From assembly GCA_905214265.1 (NCBI GenBank), contig CAJMLQ010000140.1:1-7376 (forward strand): a DNA stretch of 7,376 nucleotides. The letters are read 5' to 3'. Position 1 is the stretch's first letter. Each line of letters begins with the position of its first letter. The stretch comes from an uncultured bacterium. GTDB taxonomy: Bacteria; Bacillota; Clostridia; Oscillospirales; Ruminococcaceae. A program made the translations under genes and the position numbers. Positions 1-7,323 of the stretch are shown in pieces. The notes under the pieces are model-generated. The model saw nothing but the letters and a program-made list of their open reading frames with translations. It did no database searches and was not told the origin of the DNA.

Positions 1-996
1 TTTATCCAGGGAATCATTATGCTCATCGGCATCGTAGCAGTGATCGCCGCCGTTTTAAGCGGACAGGGCGGTTTTACTCAGGCCGTGGTGCAGCTCTCCC
101 AGATTCCCAGCGACGTAGCCGCTACAGCCGGACAGCAGGGCGCGTTCACATCGTTTTTCGGCCCGGATCCGATGGGATTGCTGGGAGTCGTGGTGCTGAC
201 TTCTCTGGGAACTTGGGGCCTGCCCCAGATGGTCCAGAAATTTTACGCCATCAAAAATGAAAAAGCCATCAAAACCGGTACGATCATCTCTACGATTTTT
301 GCGGTAGTGGTTTCCGGAGGCTGTTACTTCCTGGGCGGATTCGGCCGGCTTTTTGACGACGCCGCTATCCGCAATGCGGAAGGCGCGGTGGTATATGACA
401 GTATCATTCCCTTTATGCTCTCCAAGCTGCCGGATATCCTGATCGGTATCGTCGTGGTGCTGGTGCTGTCCGCGTCCATGTCCACGCTGTCGTCGTTGGT
501 GCTGACCTCCAGCTCGACGATGACCTTGGACCTTCTCAAGGGAAATGTCTTTAAAAAGATGACCGAGAAAAAGCAGATCGTCACCATGCAGATCCTCATC
601 GTGTTTTTCATCGTGGTTTCCGTTGTGCTGGCCCTTAATCCGCCCACTTTTATCGCCCAGCTGATGGGAATTTCTTGGGGTGCTCTGGCCGGGGCCTTTC
701 TGGCGCCGTTCCTTTACGGCATTTACTGGAAGGGTGTGACCAAGGCTGCTGTATGGGCCAGTTTCGTCTGCGGCGTCGGTATTACCGTTTCCAACATGTT
801 CCTCCATTTCATCGCGTCCCCCATCAACGCTGGCGCTATCGCGATGGTCGTCGGACTGATCGTAGTGCCGGTGGTGAGTCTGCTGACACCCGGGATGAAA
901 AAGGAACGCCTGGAGGAGATTTTCTCCTGCTATCTGGAAGAGAAGGTCCTGCACAAAAAGTTGGTGGTCGGCTCGGAGGAAGACAACGAGGATTGA
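1..996 (+). CDS. Sodium:solute symporter (SSS family), 3' part, 5' end outside window
   Basis: Inner-membrane secondary transporter that should couple Na+ entry to uptake of a small solute; the substrate cannot be told. The frame is open from base 1, so the gene starts to the left; the first ATG inside (19) lies in a transmembrane helix and is not the true start. 331 residues remain; family members are usually about 480-550, so roughly the first third is missing. The fragment opens with FIQGIIMLIGI, the usual SSS 'D-x-x-Q' helix region. It then has the loop WGLPQMVQKFYAIKN (fragment residues 72-86), matching the family's 'G.PH...RF.A.K' loop, and the helix MSTLSS (about 160-165). The Ser-Thr pair there corresponds to the Na+-site region of PutP-type proteins. 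Several more hydrophobic helices follow, ending in a charged, acidic cytoplasmic tail (EEDNED). A strong hairpin terminator follows, so it is the last gene of its unit. Family is secure; naming it proline, pantothenate or sugar transporter would be a guess. Confidence 0.9.
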   Translation, partial: FIQGIIMLIGIVAVIAAVLSGQGGFTQAVVQLSQIPSDVAATAGQQGAFTSFFGPDPMGLLGVVVLTSLGTWGLPQMVQKFYAIKNEKAIKTGTIISTIFAVVVSGGCYFLGGFGRLFDDAAIRNAEGAVVYDSIIPFMLSKLPDILIGIVVVLVLSASMSTLSSLVLTSSSTMTLDLLKGNVFKKMTEKKQIVTMQILIVFFIVVSVVLALNPPTFIAQLMGISWGALAGAFLAPFLYGIYWKGVTKAAVWASFVCGVGITVSNMFLHFIASPINAGAIAMVVGLIVVPVVSLLTPGMKKERLEEIFSCYLEEKVLHKKLVVGSEEDNED

Positions 997-1013
997 CCCC
1001 ATCAGGTATTTTG

Positions 1014-1067
1014 ATCCGCGGCTGCGGAGGGATGCATTCTGCGTCCTTTTCGCAGCCGCGGATTTTC
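1014..1067 (+). terminator. Rho-independent terminator after the symporter gene
   Basis: A perfect 13-bp inverted repeat (1014-1026, atccgcggctgcg, with 1051-1063) can extend inward through G-T and A-T pairs. It is followed by a short T-rich stretch (TTTTCCTGTTT). It sits 17 bases after the symporter stop and before the MATE promoter, so it should separate the two units. Confidence 0.85.
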
Positions 1068-1091
1068 CTGTTTCCCAGAAATCGGAAAGGA

Positions 1092-1121
1092 TGGACATCG
1101 GAAGGCCAAATGTGCTATACT
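1092..1121 (+). promoter_or_regulatory. SigA-type promoter for the MATE gene (extended -10)
   Basis: TGGACA (1092-1097, 5 of 6 to TTGACA) is followed after 18 bases by TATACT (1116-1121, 5 of 6 to TATAAT). The latter is preceded by TG plus one base (1113-1115), giving a perfect extended -10 element. Transcription should start near 1128, leaving a leader of about 27 bases, too short for a riboswitch. Confidence 0.75.
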
Positions 1122-1154
1122 GGATGTAATTTGAGGCAAAGGGGTCGGATATGA

Positions 1155-2561
1155 ATGGGAAAAGCCGTGCAGCAGGGCAACGGGATCACGGAAGGCGTGA
1201 TTTGGAAGCAGCTGCTCCTGTTCTTTTTCCCGATTTTGTTCGGGACGTTTTTTCAGCAGCTTTACAACACCACCGATGCGGTCATCGTAGGAAATTTCGT
1301 GGGAAAAGAGGCCCTGGCGGCGGTGGGCGGCACAACCGGCACCCTGATTAACCTGTTGGTGGGATTCTTTGTTGGCCTCACTTCAGGAGCGACCGTCATT
1401 ATCTCCCAGCTGTTCGGCGCCCAGCAGTACCGGGAGGTCAGCGAGGCGGTCCATACGGCCATGGCGCTCTCCATCGCCGGAAGCATCCTGCTGACAGTAG
1501 GCGGTATCCTCGTCGCACCTGCCGCGCTTCGGGCCATGGGAACGCCGGAGGATATCATGGAGTATTCGACGGCCTACATCCGGATCTATTTCGGAGGCAC
1601 ACTCTTTTCTCTGGTCTACAACATGGGAGCCAGCATTCTGCGGGCAGTGGGCGATTCGAAACGGCCTCTTTACTTCCTAATGGCCTCTTGCGGCGTCAAT
1701 ATCGTCTTGGACTTGATTTTTGTGGTCTGGCTCAAGATGGAGGTTGTCGGCGTCGCCATTGCCACGGTGCTGTCCCAGGTGTTCAGCGCGGCGCTGGTGG
1801 TCGTGACCCTGATATGCACGACGCTGCCCTATCATTTGGACCTCCGGAAGATCCGGTTCCATATGGCGATGCTGAAAAAAATTGTCTGGATCGGAATTCC
1901 GGCGGCGCTGCAGTCTACCATGTACAATGTTTCCAATGTCGTCATCCAGGCCAGCATCAACACCTTCGGCACCGACGTGATTGCGGCCTGGACGGCCTAC
2001 AATAAGATCGACAGCTTTTTCTGGATGGTGATGAACGCTTTCGGCCTGTCGGTATCCACCTTTGTGGGGCAGAACTTCGGCGCGCAGAATTACCCGCGGC
2101 TCCGGAAAAGCGTGCGGACCTGTCTGGCCATGGCGGCGGGGACCACGGTGGTGTTAAGCGCCGTTTTGTATCCTTTTGGAGGCGCGGTCTACCGGCTGTT
2201 CACCGACGACGCCGCCGTCATTGAAAAGGGGATCGAGATTCTGCGGATGCTGGTACCCACCTACATTACCTATGTCTGCATTGAAATTCTGTGCAGCGCG
2301 GTCCGGGGGACAGGGGATTCCCTGCTGCCTATGATCATGACCTGTCTGGGTGTCTGCGTGCTTCGGGTGGTCTGGGTGGCCGCGGCGGTGCCCATCTGGC
2401 CGGACGTCCGCACAGTGCTGGCCAGCTATCCCATCACCTGGACAGTGACCTCGCTGCTGTTTATCGCTTACTACCTCCAGGGAGGCTGGCTCCGCCGCCG
2501 CATTGCCGCCAATGGCTTCCAGCCGGAGGAGCGCCACCGGAGAAAGAAAAAATCCGCCTGA
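1155..2561 (+). CDS. MATE family multidrug/toxin efflux transporter
   Basis: Cytoplasmic-membrane antiporter of the multidrug and toxic compound extrusion family, which exports cationic drugs or metabolites driven by Na+ or H+. It has 468 residues, normal for the family, with about 12 hydrophobic helices in two similar halves. The half-repeat signature is visible: SQLFGAQQ (residues 84-91) in the first half and GQNFGAQN (305-312) in the second. The loop RAVGDSKRP (163-171) is echoed by RGTGDSLLP (from 384). The N-terminal ITEG...FFFPILFGTFFQQLYNTTD is typical of Clostridia MATE proteins. The start at 1155 is chosen because it fits the conserved N-terminus and AAAGGGG (1138-1144) lies about 10 bases upstream. 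An ATG at 1151 is in another frame and gives only 66 residues. It has its own promoter and terminator, so it is probably monocistronic. Substrate and coupling ion cannot be told from the sequence. Confidence 0.95.
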   Translation: MGKAVQQGNGITEGVIWKQLLLFFFPILFGTFFQQLYNTTDAVIVGNFVGKEALAAVGGTTGTLINLLVGFFVGLTSGATVIISQLFGAQQYREVSEAVHTAMALSIAGSILLTVGGILVAPAALRAMGTPEDIMEYSTAYIRIYFGGTLFSLVYNMGASILRAVGDSKRPLYFLMASCGVNIVLDLIFVVWLKMEVVGVAIATVLSQVFSAALVVVTLICTTLPYHLDLRKIRFHMAMLKKIVWIGIPAALQSTMYNVSNVVIQASINTFGTDVIAAWTAYNKIDSFFWMVMNAFGLSVSTFVGQNFGAQNYPRLRKSVRTCLAMAAGTTVVLSAVLYPFGGAVYRLFTDDAAVIEKGIEILRMLVPTYITYVCIEILCSAVRGTGDSLLPMIMTCLGVCVLRVVWVAAAVPIWPDVRTVLASYPITWTVTSLLFIAYYLQGGWLRRRIAANGFQPEERHRRKKKSA

Positions 2562-2568
2562 ATCTTTT

Positions 2569-2606
2569 AAAACCGCCGAAAGACCGCCCGCCTTTTCGGC
2601 GGTTTT
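2569..2606 (+). terminator. Rho-independent terminator after the MATE gene, possibly bidirectional
   Basis: A perfect 13-bp inverted repeat (aaaaccgccgaaa 2569-2581 with 2594-2606) encloses a 12-base loop. The A4 on the left arm and T4 on the right arm mean it has a terminator shape on either strand. It begins 7 bases after the MATE stop. Confidence 0.8.
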
Positions 2607-2610
2607 CCAA

Positions 2611-2639
2611 TTGACGGCGGCGGAAAACTGTGGTATCCT
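2611..2639 (+). promoter_or_regulatory. SigA-type promoter for the ABC exporter gene
   Basis: TTGACG (2611-2616, 5 of 6) and TATCCT (2634-2639, 4 of 6) are spaced by exactly 17 bases. TGG directly before the -10 box gives an extended -10. It lies just after the MATE terminator and 32 bases before the chosen ABC start, so the expected leader is about 25 bases. Confidence 0.7.
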
Positions 2640-2657
2640 TTGGAAAATACCCTTTTC

Positions 2658-2664
2658 GGGAGGA
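2658..2664 (+). promoter_or_regulatory. Ribosome binding site deciding the ABC exporter start
   Basis: GGGAGGA ends 6 bases before ATG 2671. It settles the start at 2671 rather than the in-frame ATG at 2503, which lies inside the MATE gene and upstream of the promoter. Confidence 0.8.
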
Positions 2665-2670
2665 CGGATT

Positions 2671-4404
2671 ATGGGCTTTACAAAACGGCTTCTGCTTCTG
2701 GCAAGGAAGCATTGGGGGACTCTCTGCATCGCGGCGCTGGGAATTATTGGGGCGGCACTCTTAAACCTGGTAACGCCGGAGATTGTCAGGCGGCTCACTG
2801 CGTCGCTGAACGCGGGGGAGGGGCTAGCCAATGGACTGTTGCTGACCTATGTCATCATTCTGGTGGCTGCATATCTGCTGCGGGCGGTCTGCCGGTTTAT
2901 CAGCATGGCCATCAGCCATCTGGCGGCCTGGCGGTTTGTGCCGGAGCTGACGCTGACGATCTACGACAAGCTCCAGTCGCTTTCCCTGCGGTACTACCAG
3001 GACAAGCAGACTGGCGAGCTGATGAGCCGGATGGTCAACGACACCCGGCAGATCGAGCTGCTGGTGGCTCATGCAATTCCGGATCTCGCCAGCAATCTGC
3101 TGGTAGTGCTGGCGGTGGCGGTAATGCTCTTTGTCATCAACCCAGTCCTGGCGCTGCTGACACTGATTCCCGTGCCCTTTGTTCTGGCGGCCAGCACCCT
3201 CTTTTCCAAGAAGGTTGCGCCCATGTTCCAGGTGAATCAGCGGGTGCTGGGACGGCTGAACGGTGTGCTTCAGGACAAGCTCTCCGGCATGCGGGAGATT
3301 CAGGCCTTTGCCCAGGAGGAAGCGGAGCACGAAAAAATGACGGAGGAGTGCAAGCTCTACTCCCGGGTTAACATCCGGGCCAATTTTGCGGCGGCACTGT
3401 ACCATCCGGGTGTGGAATTCCTCACCTCCCTGGGTACGGTCATCGTGGTGGGTCTGGGCGGCTGGATGGCCAGTCGGGGGAACATGAGCGTCTCCGACGT
3501 AGTGGGATTTGTGATGTATCTGAGCCTGTTTTACCAGCCCCTGGCCGTTCTGGCACGGCTGGTGGAGGACGTCCAGACGGCCTATGCCAGCGCGGTACGG
3601 GTTTTCGATGTGTTGGACGCGGACTCCGAGGTAAAGGAAGCGCCTGACGCCCGGGATCTGCCGACGTGCAGAGGCGAGGTTTCCTTTGAAAAGGTCAGCT
3701 TCCGCTATAACCAGGAGGAGCCGGTCCTAGACCAGGTGAGCTTTACGGCGCGCCCCGGGGAGATGGTGGCCATCGTAGGGCCCACCGGCGTGGGAAAAAC
3801 CACCGTTCTTTCCCTGCTGGAGCGGTTTTATGACCCCCAGGAGGGGACGGTCCGGCTGGACGGGCAGGACGTCCGGACGCTGACCTACCGCTCCTTGCGG
3901 GGGCAGATTTCCATGGTGCTCCAGGACACCTTCCTCTTTGACGCCACCATCGCCGAAAATATCGCCTACGGCATGCCCGGCGCCACGGCGGAGCAGATCC
4001 GGGAGGCCGCCCGGGCCGCCCACGCGGACGGCTTTATTGAAGCCATGCCGGAAGGTTATGATACGGTGGTCGGTGAGCGGGGCGTGCGCCTTTCCGGCGG
4101 ACAGAAGCAGCGCATCGCCATCGCCCGGGCCGTTCTCCGGAACACGCCGGTGCTGGTCCTGGACGAGGCCACCTCCGCCGTGGATACCGAAACTGAGCGG
4201 GAGATCCAAGCTGCCATCGAGCAGCTGGCGGGCACCCGGACCATCCTGGTCATCGCCCATCGTCTGTCTACGGTCAAGCGTGCCGATCGGATTCTGGTCT
4301 TGGAGGAGGGCCGCATTGCAGAGGAGGGGACTCATGAGGAGCTTTTGGCTCAAAACGGCCTGTACGCGCGGCTCTGCCGGGCGCAGCAGTCCGGCGCGGA
4401 ATGA
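2671..4404 (+). CDS. ABC exporter half-transporter (fused membrane and ATPase domains), multidrug/lipid type
   Basis: ATP-driven exporter of the MsbA/BmrA-like class; two copies (or this and a partner) form the working pump in the cytoplasmic membrane. It has 577 residues, the usual length. The membrane domain (about residues 1-320) has six helices, roughly 17-37, 55-78, 141-160, 161-182, 251-270 and 277-300. A first cytoplasmic coupling loop contains YYQDKQTGELMSRMVND (from about 108). The ATPase domain (about 335-577) has every motif intact: Walker A GPTGVGKTT (370-378), Q-loop Gln418, signature LSGGQ (474-478), Walker B VLVLDE (494-499) with catalytic Glu499, D-loop SAVD (502-505) and switch His530. 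Nothing looks degenerate. No second ABC half-gene adjoins it, so a homodimer is the simplest reading. Substrate is unknown; lying next to a MATE pump suggests, but does not prove, a detoxification role. Confidence 0.95.
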   Translation: MGFTKRLLLLARKHWGTLCIAALGIIGAALLNLVTPEIVRRLTASLNAGEGLANGLLLTYVIILVAAYLLRAVCRFISMAISHLAAWRFVPELTLTIYDKLQSLSLRYYQDKQTGELMSRMVNDTRQIELLVAHAIPDLASNLLVVLAVAVMLFVINPVLALLTLIPVPFVLAASTLFSKKVAPMFQVNQRVLGRLNGVLQDKLSGMREIQAFAQEEAEHEKMTEECKLYSRVNIRANFAAALYHPGVEFLTSLGTVIVVGLGGWMASRGNMSVSDVVGFVMYLSLFYQPLAVLARLVEDVQTAYASAVRVFDVLDADSEVKEAPDARDLPTCRGEVSFEKVSFRYNQEEPVLDQVSFTARPGEMVAIVGPTGVGKTTVLSLLERFYDPQEGTVRLDGQDVRTLTYRSLRGQISMVLQDTFLFDATIAENIAYGMPGATAEQIREAARAAHADGFIEAMPEGYDTVVGERGVRLSGGQKQRIAIARAVLRNTPVLVLDEATSAVDTETEREIQAAIEQLAGTRTILVIAHRLSTVKRADRILVLEEGRIAEEGTHEELLAQNGLYARLCRAQQSGAE

Positions 4405-4431
4405 GCTGCGGCAAATCCGGACGGTATTTTT
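4389..4431 (+). terminator. Possible weak terminator overlapping the end of the ABC gene
   Basis: GTCCGG (4389-4394) can pair with CCGGAC (4416-4421), with a short inner CGC/GCG pairing (4395-4397 with 4408-4410). Six T residues follow at 4426-4431. The stem is short and broken and includes the ABC stop codon, so termination may be partial and some read-through into the rhamnosidase gene is possible. Confidence 0.3.
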
Positions 4432-4468
4432 TCCAAACAGCGACCTTCTTTTTTTCGATGGTCCGCGT

Positions 4469-4474
4469 TATAAT
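4469..4474 (+). promoter_or_regulatory. Perfect -10 box of the rhamnosidase promoter
   Basis: TATAAT is exact. No good -35 hexamer lies 16-18 bases upstream, where the sequence is the T-rich run CCTTCTTTTTTT (4444-4455). The promoter may therefore rely on an activator or on upstream AT-rich DNA. Expected transcription start is near 4481, after the ATG at 4473 and before those at 4494 and 4515. Confidence 0.6.
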
Positions 4475-4504
4475 GAAAAAAATAGGGCCGTTTATGACAG
4501 AAAA

Positions 4505-4509
4505 GAGGA
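4505..4509 (+). promoter_or_regulatory. Ribosome binding site deciding the rhamnosidase start
   Basis: GAGGA within AAAAGAGGAT, with about 6 bases to ATG 4515, is the only good Shine-Dalgarno match among the four in-frame ATGs (4401, 4473, 4494, 4515). Confidence 0.7.
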
Positions 4510-4514
4510 TTTGC

Positions 4515-7121
4515 ATGAAGATTTCACACTTAAAAACCAACCATTTGGAAAATCCCCTGGGTTACCGCATTTCCCGCCCGGTCTTCACCTGGCAGACGGA
4601 AAGCAGCGGCCAAAAGCAAGCTTGGGCAAGGATCGAGATCGCTGCGGATCAGGCGTTTTCCCAGATTCTTTATGACAGCGGACAGCGGGAGGATATTGCC
4701 TGCACTGGCTTCCAGCCGGAGTTTGATCCCGCTCCCCGGACCCGGTATTTCTGGCGTGTGACCGCAGCGGCGGACAATGGCGATACGGCAGTCAGCAGCC
4801 ACGCCTGGTTTGAGACCGCTCTGGCTGCAGACGGATGGACAGCTCGCTGGATCACTCCGGCCTTCGACAAGGAGCTGCACCCAGTGTTCCAGAAGAGCTT
4901 CGAGCTGCCGGAAGGGATTGCCTCCGCCAGGGCTTACGTCTGCGGCCTAGGAATCTACGAGCTTTCGGTCAACGGGGCCAAGGCTGGGGATGAATACCTG
5001 CTCCCCGGGTTTCACGCCTACGATTTCTGGCAGCAGTATCAGACCTTTGACATTACCGGCCTTTTGAAGGCGGGCAAAAACGTTCTTTCTGCCGCCTTGG
5101 GCAACGGCTGGTACAAGGGACGCTTCGGATTTGAAGACGACGAGGACGAGTGTTATGGGAGCGCCTTCCAGTTTATCTGTCAGGTGGCCGTGACCCTGTC
5201 TGATGGACGGGAAATCGTCATTGGCACCGGCGAGGACTGGCGCTGCCGCCCAGGCAGCTGCCTTGGCAGCAGCATCTACGATGGAGAAACCACCGACGGC
5301 TCCATGGAACTTCCGGGCCTTGACGTTTTCGGCGGCGAAGAGGAAAACGGCTGGACGGCGGCGGTTCTGTCCGGTATGAGGATGGATCAGCTCTCCCCCC
5401 GGATGAGCCCGCCCATCGTTTATCAGGAGGCTTTCCAGGTTGCCCAGGTGATCCACACCCCTGCCGGGGAAACGGTCTACGATTTCGGTCAGGAGGTCAC
5501 CGGCTGGGTGGAGTTTGTCTGCCGCAGTCCTAAGGGGACCCGGCTGACCCTGCGTTACGGTGAGCTTCTCCAGGACGGGAATTTCTGCCAGACCAACCTC
5601 CGCTCCGCCAAGGCGACCTTTACCTACATTTCCGCAGGAAAGGGAGAGACCGTCCGGCCGCGCTTCACCTTCTTCGGTTTCCGCTACTTGAAGCTGGAGG
5701 GCTTCGACGCTCCGGATCCCCGGGATTTCACTGCCCGGGTTGTGCAGTCGGCCCTGGACCGCATCGGCGAGATTGAGACCTCCTCCCCTCTGGTGAACCG
5801 GCTGTTCCTCAATGCCCTCTGGGGCCAGAAGGGCAACTTCTTGGATGTTCCCACCGACTGTCCTCAGCGGGATGAGCGGATGGGCTGGACCGGCGACGCT
5901 CAGGCTTTCTGTGCGACCGCCTGTATGAATTTGGACTCCACGGCTTTTTATGCCAAATATATGCATGATATGGAACTGGAGCAGCGCGCCCTGGGCGGCA
6001 GCGTCCCCCACGTGGTGCCGGTGATCAAAAAGAACGGGGAGCTCCTGTTGGGCGTGGATTCCTGCGCCTGGGGCGACGCCGCGGCCATCGTCCCCTGGAC
6101 GGTTTACCTCATGAGCGGAGATAAAGCTCAGCTGGCGGAGGAGTACCCCTCCATGAAAATGTGGGTGGACCGGATCTACGCCTACGATGAGGCGGACGGC
6201 GGCAAGCGGCTGTGGCAGACAGGCTTCCATTTTGCCGACTGGCTGGCCCTGGACAACTATCAGGAGCCCAAGTCCAGCATGGGCGGCACCGACTGCTATT
6301 ATATTGCTTCGGCTTACTATGCCTATTCTGCCGGTCTGACCGCCAAGGCGGCGGAGACTCTGGGCCGTAAGGAGGATGCGGAGCGTTACAGCCGCCTGGC
6401 CCGGGAGGTTCGGGAGGCCATGGTCCGGGAATACTTCACCCCTAACGGGCGCTGTGCCGCGGATACCCAAACCGCCTACGCCGTTGCGCTCTACATGGAG
6501 CTGACACCGGAGGAGATGCGCCCCCGGCTGGTCGAGGAATTGCGCCGGAAGCTGCGGGAAAACAACATGAAGCTGACCACGGGGTTTGTGGGCACGCCCT
6601 ATCTCTGCCGGGTGCTGTCCCAATACGGCGCATCGGAGGATGCGTACACCCTTCTGCTGAACGAGGAAATGCCCGGATGGCTTTATGAGGTCAAGATGGG
6701 TGCGACCACCGTCTGGGAGCGGTGGAATTCTATTCTCCCAGACGGCAGTCTCAGTGATATCACCATGAACAGCCTCAACCATTACGCCTACGGCTCCATT
6801 GTTGAATGGATGTACCGGTGGATGTGCGGGCTGAATCCTGACGAGGAAACGCCGGGGTTCGCCAAGGCGGTGTTGACGCCCCGTCCCGGGCAGGGCCTGG
6901 ATTTTGCCCGGGCCAGGGTGCGGACCGCATCCGGCGTCTATGAGAGCGGCTGGGAGCGGCAGGCGGACGGTTCCGTCTCCTACTCCTTCCAGGTGCCCTT
7001 CAACTGCGAGGCGCGGCTGGAGCTTCCGGCCTGCGCCGTGACCGAGGTGGACGGCGCCGCCGTCTCCGGGCCTGTGGTTTTAAGGGCGGGACGGCATACA
7101 GCGGTCACCCGCGTCGAATAA
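4515..7121 (+). CDS. Alpha-L-rhamnosidase, glycoside hydrolase family 78, cytoplasmic
   Basis: Inverting hydrolase that releases terminal alpha-L-rhamnose from plant glycosides or pectin fragments. It has 868 residues, normal for GH78. Domains in order: an N-terminal beta-sandwich starting KISHLKTNHLENPLGYRISRP (typical 'nPlGi..P.fsW' opening); a rhamnosidase N domain (about 130-300); a concanavalin-like domain (about 305-410, with YDFGQEVTGWVEF); the catalytic (alpha/alpha)6 barrel (about 415-760); and a C-terminal beta-sandwich (about 770-868). Catalytic-site motifs are intact: TDCPQRDERMGWTGD, with Asp448, Asp453, Glu454 (expected general acid) and Asp461, and ATTVWERW with Glu735 (candidate general base). 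No signal peptide is seen, so it should act inside the cell on imported rhamnosides. Start 4515 is preferred for its ribosome site and family-like N-terminus. The longer frame from 4401 would overlap the ABC stop (ATGA) but adds 38 unrelated residues and runs through the -10 box. It ends at a strong hairpin. Confidence 0.95.
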   Translation: MKISHLKTNHLENPLGYRISRPVFTWQTESSGQKQAWARIEIAADQAFSQILYDSGQREDIACTGFQPEFDPAPRTRYFWRVTAAADNGDTAVSSHAWFETALAADGWTARWITPAFDKELHPVFQKSFELPEGIASARAYVCGLGIYELSVNGAKAGDEYLLPGFHAYDFWQQYQTFDITGLLKAGKNVLSAALGNGWYKGRFGFEDDEDECYGSAFQFICQVAVTLSDGREIVIGTGEDWRCRPGSCLGSSIYDGETTDGSMELPGLDVFGGEEENGWTAAVLSGMRMDQLSPRMSPPIVYQEAFQVAQVIHTPAGETVYDFGQEVTGWVEFVCRSPKGTRLTLRYGELLQDGNFCQTNLRSAKATFTYISAGKGETVRPRFTFFGFRYLKLEGFDAPDPRDFTARVVQSALDRIGEIETSSPLVNRLFLNALWGQKGNFLDVPTDCPQRDERMGWTGDAQAFCATACMNLDSTAFYAKYMHDMELEQRALGGSVPHVVPVIKKNGELLLGVDSCAWGDAAAIVPWTVYLMSGDKAQLAEEYPSMKMWVDRIYAYDEADGGKRLWQTGFHFADWLALDNYQEPKSSMGGTDCYYIASAYYAYSAGLTAKAAETLGRKEDAERYSRLAREVREAMVREYFTPNGRCAADTQTAYAVALYMELTPEEMRPRLVEELRRKLRENNMKLTTGFVGTPYLCRVLSQYGASEDAYTLLLNEEMPGWLYEVKMGATTVWERWNSILPDGSLSDITMNSLNHYAYGSIVEWMYRWMCGLNPDEETPGFAKAVLTPRPGQGLDFARARVRTASGVYESGWERQADGSVSYSFQVPFNCEARLELPACAVTEVDGAAVSGPVVLRAGRHTAVTRVE

Positions 7122-7128
7122 AAATTGC

Positions 7129-7172
7129 AAATCCGCCCTCATTCCAGTTTTTCGGAATGAGGGCGGATTTTT
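7129..7172. terminator. Bidirectional rho-independent terminator between convergent genes
   Basis: A perfect 17-bp inverted repeat (aaatccgccctcattcc 7129-7145 with 7154-7170) surrounds an 8-base loop, with TTTTT at 7168-7172 on the + strand. On the - strand, T residues follow the stem (TTTGCAATTTTTA). It begins 7 bases after the rhamnosidase stop and can also end transcripts of the minus-strand gene whose stop lies at 7200. Confidence 0.9.
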
Positions 7173-7199
7173 CATGGAAGCGGGCTTTCCGGCGAGGGG

Positions 7200-7323
7200 C
7201 TACCTCCCGGCTGACAAGGTATGGCACCCGCCCGGCAGTATGGCTTCGGTTTCGCCATAGGAAAACCGCGCCAGCATCCCTTCGGGAACCGTGACGGAGA
7301 ATTCCGCCCCGCCGCCCTGGGCG
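7200..7323 (-). pseudogene. 3' remnant of a hydrolase-like gene (probably a second rhamnosidase), truncated by an insertion sequence
   Basis: The minus strand encodes about 40 residues ending in TAG (7202-7200): AQGGGAEFSVTVPEGM, then LARFSYGETEAILPGG, then CHTLSAGR. The pattern of a beta-strand, 'VP..m.A', a short acidic/aromatic stretch and 'L.aG.H' near the end resembles the last strands of GH78 C-terminal domains. The neighbouring intact enzyme ends similarly (SFQVPFNCEARLELP, then VLRAGRHTAV). GC-rich codon use matches the other genes. Upstream the sequence turns abruptly AT-rich at a likely IS end, so the body of the gene is separated from this tail. The frame stays open through the IS end to the window edge (codons CLNNFYFELL and so on), but that part does not look like enzyme sequence. 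Another beta-sandwich hydrolase is possible; the family call is inference from a short tail. Confidence 0.5.

Noticed and set aside
55..1098. Long minus-strand open frame opposite the symporter gene (347 residues)
   Set aside because: It is antisense to a clear SSS gene, is rich in His, Gln, Arg and Asp as expected from reading GC-biased codons backwards, has no family features, and runs across the terminator.
1122..1154. Possible riboswitch ahead of the MATE gene
   Set aside because: The predicted leader is only about 27 bases, too short for any known riboswitch class.
1151..1351. Small plus-strand frame starting at ATG 1151, closer to the ribosome site than the MATE start
   Set aside because: It overlaps the MATE coding sequence in another frame, with Arg/Gly-rich low-information sequence and no family resemblance; the MATE frame carries the conserved protein.
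2503..2670. Upstream extension of the ABC exporter frame into the MATE gene
   Set aside because: It would read through the MATE terminator and the ABC promoter, and adds residues unlike any ABC exporter N-terminus; ATG 2671 has a strong ribosome site.
4947..6782. Long minus-strand open frame opposite the rhamnosidase gene (611 residues)
   Set aside because: It lies antisense to conserved GH78 domains, including the catalytic motifs. Its length follows from codon bias leaving few stops in that frame, and no protein family is recognisable.
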